From: BAIKAL-G1 sp943370385
GTDB taxonomy: Bacteria > Cyanobacteriota > Cyanobacteriia > PCC-6307 > Cyanobiaceae
Reading direction: 5' to 3'
Length of the DNA: 64,000 bases
Assembly (NCBI GenBank): GCA_943370385.1
Contig: CALRQT020000001.1
Span: forward strand, 240,219-304,218
A program made the position numbers and the translations under genes. The notes beneath the pieces were generated by a model. The model ran no database searches. It was given only the letters and a program-made list of their open reading frames with translations, and had not been told where the DNA came from. Below, in pieces: positions 58,730-64,000 of the stretch (the stretch's first letter is position 1; every line of letters begins with the position of its first letter).

Positions 58730-59902
58730 ATGACCAGCACCCTCGCCGCCGGACCCGCCTCCCCTGGCCTGATCGCCCCCCATGGCGGGGTGCTGGTCGA
58801 TCTGCGGGTGCCGGCGGAGCAGCGCGATGCCGTCAAGGCTGGCGTCGATCACGTGATCGAGTGCAGCGACCGCAATGCCTGTGACGTGGAGCTGCTGATG
58901 GTGGGCGGCTTCTCGCCCCTGCGCGGCTTCATGCACCAGGAGGACTACCTCTCGGTGGTGGCCAGCCAACGCACCAGCAGCGGCCTGCTGTTTGGCCTGC
59001 CGATCGTGATGGACACCCAGCGCGACGACGTGCTTGTCGGCCAGCGCCTGCTGCTCACCTACAAGGGCCAGGACCTGGCGGTGATGACCGTGGAGAGCCG
59101 CTGGGAGCCCGATAAGGCCCGCGAGGCCCTCGGCTGCTACGGCACCACCTCCCTGGAACACCCCGCCGTGAAGATGATCGCCACCGAGCGGGGGCGCTTC
59201 TATCTCGGCGGCCCCATCGAAGGCCTGGAGCTGCCCAGCCGGGTGTTCCCCTGCAAGAGCCCGGCCGAGGTGCGCGCCACCCTGCCAGTCGGCCAGGACG
59301 TGGTCGCCTTCCAGTGCCGCAACCCCATCCACCGCGCCCACTACGAGCTGTTCACCCGGGCCCTGGAGGCCACCAACGTCAGCGACCAGGGCGTGGTGCT
59401 GGTCCATCCCACCTGCGGCCCCACCCAGGACGATGACATCGCCGGCGCCGTGCGCTTCCAGACCTACGAGCGCCTCGCCGCTGAGGTGAATAACCCCCGC
59501 ATCCGCTGGGCCTACCTGCCCTATTCGATGCACATGGCCGGCCCGCGCGAGGCCCTGCAGCACATGATCATCCGTAAGAACTACGGCTGCACCCACTTCA
59601 TCATTGGCCGCGACATGGCCGGCTGCAAGAGCTCGATCAGTGGTGACGACTTCTACGGCCCCTACCAGGCCCAGGATTTCGCCCGCGACAACGCCAGCGA
59701 GCTGGGCATGGAAACCGTGCCCTCGCTCAACCTCGTCTACACCGAGGAGGAGGGCTACGTCACCGCCGAACACGCCGAGGCCCGGGGGCTGCACGTGCGC
59801 AAGCTCAGCGGCACCCAGTTCCGCCAGATGCTGCGCAGCGGCGAGGAGATCCCGGAATGGTTCGCCTTCCGTAGCGTGGTGGAGGTTCTCCGCGCTGCCT
59901 GA
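58730..59902 (+). CDS. sat: Sulfate adenylyltransferase
   Basis: Sat activates sulfate with ATP to APS, the first step of assimilation. The 390-residue protein shows MVGGFSPLRGFMHQEDY, the substrate motif FQCRNPIHRAHYELFTRA, HPTCGPTQDDDIAG and THFIIGRDMAGCKSS, followed by SLNLVYTEEEGYVTAE and KLSGTQFRQMLRSGEEIPEW. There is no fused APS kinase domain. The length is normal for the homo-oligomeric type. Confidence 0.96.
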   Translation: MTSTLAAGPASPGLIAPHGGVLVDLRVPAEQRDAVKAGVDHVIECSDRNACDVELLMVGGFSPLRGFMHQEDYLSVVASQRTSSGLLFGLPIVMDTQRDDVLVGQRLLLTYKGQDLAVMTVESRWEPDKAREALGCYGTTSLEHPAVKMIATERGRFYLGGPIEGLELPSRVFPCKSPAEVRATLPVGQDVVAFQCRNPIHRAHYELFTRALEATNVSDQGVVLVHPTCGPTQDDDIAGAVRFQTYERLAAEVNNPRIRWAYLPYSMHMAGPREALQHMIIRKNYGCTHFIIGRDMAGCKSSISGDDFYGPYQAQDFARDNASELGMETVPSLNLVYTEEEGYVTAEHAEARGLHVRKLSGTQFRQMLRSGEEIPEWFAFRSVVEVLRAA

Positions 59903-59981
59903 GGGCCTGGGGCCCTGATGGCGCCAGTCTTTGCCTGGCGCCGGTTAACATTCCTTTACTAAACCGATCGGAGAGTGCAAG

Positions 59982-61829
59982 GTGAAAAAGCGCTGGCGTA
60001 ATGCGGGTCTCTACGTGCTGGTGGCGATCGTTGTGATCGCCGTGGGCACCGTCTTCCTTGACCCCCGCCCCGATCCCGCCAAGGCGACCAGCACCCTGCG
60101 CTACAGCGAATTTGTGGAGGCTGTGGAGGCCAATTCCGTGTCGCGGGTGGTGATCTCCCCAGACCGGGGCACCGCCCAGGTCGTCGAGAACGACGGCCAG
60201 CGCGCCGTGGTCAACCTCGCCCCCGACAAGGACCTGCTCAAGCTGCTCATGGTCCATAACGTCGTTATCGACGTGCAACCGAGCCGGGAGCCGGCCGCCT
60301 GGCAACAGGCCGTGGGCAGCCTGATCTTCCCGTTGCTGCTGCTCGGGGGCCTGTTCTTCCTGCTGCGCCGCGCCCAGGGCGGCGGCGGCAACCCGGCCAT
60401 GAACTTCGGCAAGAGCAAGGCCCGGGTCCAGATGGAACCCCAAACCCAGGTCACCTTCGGCGATGTGGCCGGCATTGAGGGCGCCAAACTCGAGCTCACC
60501 GAGGTGGTCGACTTCCTCAAGAACCCTGATCGCTTCACCGCCGTCGGCGCCAAGATCCCCAAGGGTGTGCTGCTGGTGGGCCCTCCGGGCACCGGCAAAA
60601 CCCTGCTGGCCAAGGCCGTTGCCGGCGAGGCCGGTGTGCCCTTCTTCTCGATCTCAGGCTCTGAGTTCGTCGAGATGTTCGTGGGCGTAGGCGCCTCCCG
60701 GGTGCGCGACCTGTTCGAGCAGGCCAAAAAGAATGCCCCCTGCATCGTCTTCATCGATGAGATCGATGCGGTCGGTCGCCAGCGGGGCGCCGGTTTGGGG
60801 GGTGGCAACGATGAGCGCGAGCAGACCCTCAACCAGCTCCTCACCGAGATGGATGGCTTTGAGGGCAACACCGGCATCATCATCGTGGCCGCCACCAACC
60901 GGCCCGATGTGCTGGATGCGGCCCTGATGCGTCCCGGCCGCTTCGATCGCCAGGTGGTGGTTGACCGGCCCGACTACGCCGGCCGGCTCCAAATCCTTGG
61001 CGTCCATGCCCGTGGCAAAACCCTCTCCAAGGACGTGGACCTCGACAAGGTGGCCCGCCGCACCCCCGGCTTCACCGGCGCCGACCTGGCCAACCTGCTC
61101 AACGAGGCGGCGATCCTGGCGGCCCGCCATGAGCTCACCGAAATCTCCATGGATGAGGTGAACGACGCCATTGAGCGCGTGATGGCCGGTCCTGAGAAAA
61201 AAGACCGCGTCATGAGCGAGAAGCGCCAGCGCCTGGTGGCCTATCACGAGGCCGGCCATGCCCTAGTCGGCGCCCTGATGCCCGACTACGACCCGGTTCA
61301 AAAGATCAGCATCATTCCCCGCGGCCAGGCCGGCGGCCTCACCTTCTTCACCCCCAGCGAAGAGCGGATGGAATCGGGTCTCTATTCCCGCTCCTATCTC
61401 CAGAACCAGATGGCCGTAGCCCTTGGCGGTCGGGTCGCTGAAGAAATTGTCTACGGCGAAGATGAAGTCACTACCGGTGCCTCCAACGACCTCCAGCAGG
61501 TGGCCCGCGTCGCCCGCCAGATGGTGACCCGCTTCGGCATGAGTGATCGCCTCGGCCCCGTCGCCCTGGGCCGCGCCCAGGGGGGCATGTTCCTGGGCCG
61601 CGACATCTCCGCCGAGCGCGACTTCTCCGAAGACACCGCTGCCGCCATCGATGAGGAGGTGTCTGAGCTGGTAGCCGTGGCCTATAAGCGCGCCACCAGC
61701 GTGCTCACTAACAACCGCTCCGTTCTCGATGAACTGGCCGCCATGCTGGTGGAGAAGGAAACCGTGGACGCGGAGGATCTCCAGGAGCTGCTGATCCGCA
61801 GCAATGTGCAGGTGGCTGAATACGTCTAA
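59982..61829 (+). CDS. ftsH: ATP-dependent zinc metalloprotease FtsH
   Basis: FtsH is a membrane-anchored AAA+ protease; cyanobacterial thylakoid FtsH complexes remove damaged D1. The 615-residue protein has two N-terminal membrane helices (GLYVLVAIVVIAVGTVFL and AVGSLIFPLLLLGGLFFLLR), Walker A GPPGTGKTLLAKA near residue 202, Walker B CIVFIDEIDAVGRQRG, the second region of homology ATNRPDVLDAALMRPGRFDR, and the zinc motif HEAGH near residue 422. It opens with GTG. The gene location between sat and aroC, near psbO and psbA, fits a PSII-repair FtsH. Its end overlaps the following gene by 26 bases. Confidence 0.96.
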   Translation: MKKRWRNAGLYVLVAIVVIAVGTVFLDPRPDPAKATSTLRYSEFVEAVEANSVSRVVISPDRGTAQVVENDGQRAVVNLAPDKDLLKLLMVHNVVIDVQPSREPAAWQQAVGSLIFPLLLLGGLFFLLRRAQGGGGNPAMNFGKSKARVQMEPQTQVTFGDVAGIEGAKLELTEVVDFLKNPDRFTAVGAKIPKGVLLVGPPGTGKTLLAKAVAGEAGVPFFSISGSEFVEMFVGVGASRVRDLFEQAKKNAPCIVFIDEIDAVGRQRGAGLGGGNDEREQTLNQLLTEMDGFEGNTGIIIVAATNRPDVLDAALMRPGRFDRQVVVDRPDYAGRLQILGVHARGKTLSKDVDLDKVARRTPGFTGADLANLLNEAAILAARHELTEISMDEVNDAIERVMAGPEKKDRVMSEKRQRLVAYHEAGHALVGALMPDYDPVQKISIIPRGQAGGLTFFTPSEERMESGLYSRSYLQNQMAVALGGRVAEEIVYGEDEVTTGASNDLQQVARVARQMVTRFGMSDRLGPVALGRAQGGMFLGRDISAERDFSEDTAAAIDEEVSELVAVAYKRATSVLTNNRSVLDELAAMLVEKETVDAEDLQELLIRSNVQVAEYV

Positions 61830-62535
61830 GACTCCGAGCCAACAGAGCAACGATCCCTGCGGGCTGGCTGGGTCCTTGCACGCGCAGCCCCTGCTTGCCG
61901 TTCTGCGTCCGCGCAGTCTCGATCAGGCCCACCGTCAGCTGGAGTTGCTCCAGGCGGTGGGCCTTGTTCATGTGGAACTTGCCGCAGAGGCCTCTAGGGC
62001 CTGGAGCCAGGGCTGCCTGAGCCTGGCGGCAGCCTTCCCTGACCTACGCCTGGGGGCGGCCTCGGTTACTGGTCCGCAGCAGCTGGAGGCCGTGGCTGCC
62101 GGCGGGCTGGCCTATGCCGTGTCGCCGATCTTCGATCCGCAGCTGCTGCAGCGGGCCCGCCAGCTGGGCCTCACCCTGGTGCCGGGAGTCCAGAGCCCCA
62201 CCGAGGTTCACCAGGCCCAGAAATGGGGCTGCGGGATCGTCAAGCTGTTCCCCGCCAGGCCCCTGGGGCCCAGCTATTGGGGCTCGCTAGCTGGCCCGTT
62301 GGGGCCCCTTCCCTTCTGCATCGCTGCCGGGGGACTGGCCTGCGCCGATGTGCTGCCCTGGCTTGAGCAGGGGGTGGATGCAGTGGCCCTAGGCGGCCGC
62401 TTGTTCCCAGCGGCCCCAGCCCAGGGGGGGGAGCCAGGGCCATCGGCCCTAGATCACGATCAAGGGCACCCCGATCCCCAATTGGCTGACCTGGTTCGGC
62501 AGCTGGCCGGCCGCCCTCACCAGAGGCTGCACTGA
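61804..62535 (+). CDS. eda: KDPG/KHG aldolase family protein (Eda)
   Basis: The 243-residue protein is a class I aldolase of the KDPG type, which splits 2-keto-3-deoxy-6-phosphogluconate (Entner-Doudoroff) or 4-hydroxy-2-oxoglutarate. The Schiff-base lysine lies in GCGIVKLFPARPLGP, the phosphate loop in FCIAAGGLACADVLPW, and PGVQSPTEV is present. The usual VEITLRT strand near the catalytic Glu is changed to HVELAAEAS, keeping the Glu but losing Thr-Arg, so activity should be checked. The 5' end overlaps ftsH by 26 bases and the 3' end overlaps aroC tail to tail by 19. The C-terminal 40 residues are a variable tail. Confidence 0.85.
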   Translation: MCRWLNTSKTPSQQSNDPCGLAGSLHAQPLLAVLRPRSLDQAHRQLELLQAVGLVHVELAAEASRAWSQGCLSLAAAFPDLRLGAASVTGPQQLEAVAAGGLAYAVSPIFDPQLLQRARQLGLTLVPGVQSPTEVHQAQKWGCGIVKLFPARPLGPSYWGSLAGPLGPLPFCIAAGGLACADVLPWLEQGVDAVALGGRLFPAAPAQGGEPGPSALDHDQGHPDPQLADLVRQLAGRPHQRLH

Positions 62536-63605
62536 GCCTGTTGGCGCAGCAGGTGGTCCGCTAACACCAGGGCCACCATCGCTTCCACCATGGGCACGGC
62601 CCTCGGCAGCACGCAGGGGTCGTGGCGGCCCTTGGCGGCCAGGATGGTGGCTGCGCCGCTGGCGGTGATCGTGGCCTGGGCCTTGCGGATCGTGGCCGTG
62701 GGCTTGAAAGCCACCTTCAGCTGGATCGCTTCGCCATTGCTGATGCCGCCCTGGATGCCGCCGGAGTTATTGGTGGCGGTGCGCAGGCGTCCGTCCTCGC
62801 TGGGCAGAAAGGCATCGTTGTGTTCGCTGCCCTTGAGCAGGGTGCCGCCGAAGCCTGAGCCGATTTCAAAGCCCTTGGTGGCGGGCAGGGACATCAGGGC
62901 CTTGGCCAGGTCGGCCTCCAGCTTGTCGAACACCGGCATGCCCAGGCCCACGGGCGGCCGCCGCACCAGGCACTCGATCACCCCACCGCAGGAATCGCCC
63001 TCGCGGCCGATCGCCTCGATCCGGGCAATCATCTGTTCGGCCACCACCGGATCGGGGCAGCGCACGATGGTGCGCTCAATCGCCTCCAGGTTCACGCTGG
63101 CCGGATCAATGTCGGCCTCAATCGTGTGGATGCGCCGCACCCAGGCCAGCACTTCGGTGCCATGGGCCTTGGCCAGCAGCTGCTTGGCGATGGCGCCGGC
63201 TGCCACCCGGCCGATCGTTTCGCGGGCGGAGGCCCGGCCGCCACCGCTGCTGGCCTGGATGCCGTATTTGGCCTGGTAGGTGGCATCGGCATGGGAGGGG
63301 CGAAAGGCCACCTCCATCTCCTTGTAATCGCCGGGGCGTTGGTCCTTGTTGCGCACCACCATGGCGATGGGCGTGCCCAGGGTGACGCCATCGAGCAGGC
63401 CGCTGAGGATCTCCACCTGGTCTTCCTCCTTGCGGGGCGTGGTGATCCGGCTCTGGCCCGGTTTGCGCCGGTCCAGTTCCGCCTGGATGGCGGCCAGATC
63501 CAGCTCCAGCCGGGGCGGACAGCCATCCACGATCACCCCGACCCCGCCGCCGTGGGATTCCCCGAAGGTGCTGATGCGGAAGAGGTCGCCGAAGCTGCTG
63601 CCCAT
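62517..63605 (-). CDS. aroC: Chorismate synthase
   Basis: AroC makes chorismate from EPSP, using reduced FMN without net oxidation. The 362-residue protein carries GSSFGDLFRISTFGESHGGG, RRKPGQSRITTPRKEEDQVE, SSGGGRASARETIGRVAAGA, EGDSCGGVIECLV, GFEIGSGFGGTLLKGSEHND and TNNSGGIQGGISNGE, the three classical signatures among them. The length is normal. It is convergent with the eda-like gene. Confidence 0.97.
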   Translation of the reverse strand: MGSSFGDLFRISTFGESHGGGVGVIVDGCPPRLELDLAAIQAELDRRKPGQSRITTPRKEEDQVEILSGLLDGVTLGTPIAMVVRNKDQRPGDYKEMEVAFRPSHADATYQAKYGIQASSGGGRASARETIGRVAAGAIAKQLLAKAHGTEVLAWVRRIHTIEADIDPASVNLEAIERTIVRCPDPVVAEQMIARIEAIGREGDSCGGVIECLVRRPPVGLGMPVFDKLEADLAKALMSLPATKGFEIGSGFGGTLLKGSEHNDAFLPSEDGRLRTATNNSGGIQGGISNGEAIQLKVAFKPTATIRKAQATITASGAATILAAKGRHDPCVLPRAVPMVEAMVALVLADHLLRQQAQCSLW

Positions 63606-63812
63606 GGGGAAATCGTGGTTGGTGGAGCCTACAAAGGCCGCAGGCCGGGGGTTTGGCCTGATTGCCCGGGGACAAGAAGCGGACGGGGAGGGATTGGCGG
63701 CCCGGCAGTGGCTGGCGGCGCGGGGTCGCGGGGGCGGTTTAGCCCTGTGGTGCCTGCCAGCCCCTGCTCCTCAAGCTCCCTAACCCAAGTAGGACTGAGC
63801 AAGGCCAAGCCA
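63606..63812. other. Spacer upstream of aroC, no gene seen
   Basis: Between the aroC start and the psbA terminator I see only GC-rich sequence with short shadow frames. It should hold the aroC promoter, but no clear -35/-10 pair was found. Confidence 0.4.
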
Positions 63813-63844
63813 TGAAAAAGCCCCCTCTGCAAAGAGGGGGCTTT
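63813..63844 (-). terminator. Terminator of psbA
   Basis: A perfect 12-bp stem (63817-63828 with 63833-63844) with GCAA loop on the plus strand. On the minus strand the stem runs into five T. It lies 37 bases past the psbA stop. Confidence 0.9.
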
Positions 63845-63880
63845 GATTCAGCTCAGGCCCTCAGGCCAGGAGGTGATGGA

Positions 63881-64000
63881 TCAACCGATCGCAGGTGCGG
63901 TCAGAGCCACGGGGGTGGACTGGGCAGCGGCGAGGTCGAGGGGGAAGTTGTGAGCGTTGCGCTCGTGCATCACTTCCATGCCCAGACCAGCGCGGTTCAG
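63881..64000 (-). CDS. psbA: Photosystem II D1 protein, C-terminal end (rest outside the window)
   Basis: The 39 visible residues begin LNRAGLGMEVMHERNAHNFP and go on LDLAAAQSTPVALTAPAIG. His and Glu of MHERNAHNFPLDLA include His332/Glu333-type and His337-type ligands of the Mn cluster, and the DLA end at Ala344 is the C-terminus after CtpA cleavage; the last 16 residues are the removed extension. The frame is open to the window edge, so the gene is cut only by the boundary. Confidence 0.97.
   Translation of the reverse strand: MNRAGLGMEVMHERNAHNFPLDLAAAQSTPVALTAPAIG

Noticed and set aside
1..64000. CRISPR arrays, rRNA genes, tmRNA or classical IS elements with inverted repeats.
   Set aside because: None was seen on reading both strands; the only regular repeats are the short ones near the leader peptide.

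Overview
The window is a GC-rich, densely packed cyanobacterial chromosome segment. Six photosystem II genes or gene ends (psbI, psbN, psbH, psbO, the 3' end of psbA and a thylakoid-type ftsH), crtR, ycf66, ictB-like, ntcA, amt and many cyanobacteria-only small families (DUF3181, DUF3146, DUF3084, DUF3177, DUF3769, DUF2555) make this certain. The high GC, short spacers, N-terminally extended NtcA and the order ntcA / CobA-like / dcd / thyX point to a picocyanobacterium of the Cyanobium/Synechococcus group; that placement is inference.

Layout. 1-6.4 kb: ispH end, a PII-amt operon with an NtcA box, sfsA, murJ and small conserved proteins. 6.5-12.8 kb: tRNA-Arg, glyA, a WecA-type sugar-phosphate transferase, cinA, leuC, leuD. 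12.8-21 kb: a large DUF3769 (LptD-like) outer-membrane protein, psbI, a GH38 alpha-mannosidase-like enzyme, divergent psbN/psbH, tatA. 21-31.7 kb: pth, DUF3146, a YqgF-like protein, DUF3084, ntcA with its own NtcA-type promoter, a CobA-like protein without a P-loop, dcd, a lytic transglycosylase, a NIL-ferredoxin, a thioredoxin-like protein and thyX. 31.7-46 kb: glmM, a BadF/NagK-type kinase, ictB-like, trmB, a FIST protein, ileS, ycf66, tRNA-Leu, crtR, gatC, a creatininase-family protein.

46.6-51.4 kb is the accessory region. A DNA-3-methyladenine glycosylase gene (mpg) is split: its 5' part ends at 46946 and its 3' part resumes at 50973, with the same 11-bp sequence at both junctions. Between them lies a roughly 4-kb integrative element with a tyrosine integrase, a candidate HUH-type replication protein, two overlapping ribbon-helix-helix-like genes, a frameshifted REP-associated tyrosine transposase and, on the minus strand, a 47-residue peptide ending in a Nif11/prochlorosin-like double-glycine leader motif, followed by a terminator. 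The right end also carries a diverged, broken second copy of the mpg 5' region, as if the element had brought its own replacement 5' end.

51.4-64 kb: pyrB, small conserved proteins including a free-standing PCP_red domain, two less GC-rich membrane-protein genes, tRNA-Ala, coaBC, psbO, sat, ftsH, a KDPG-aldolase-family gene, aroC and the end of psbA. No rRNA and no CRISPR array was seen.
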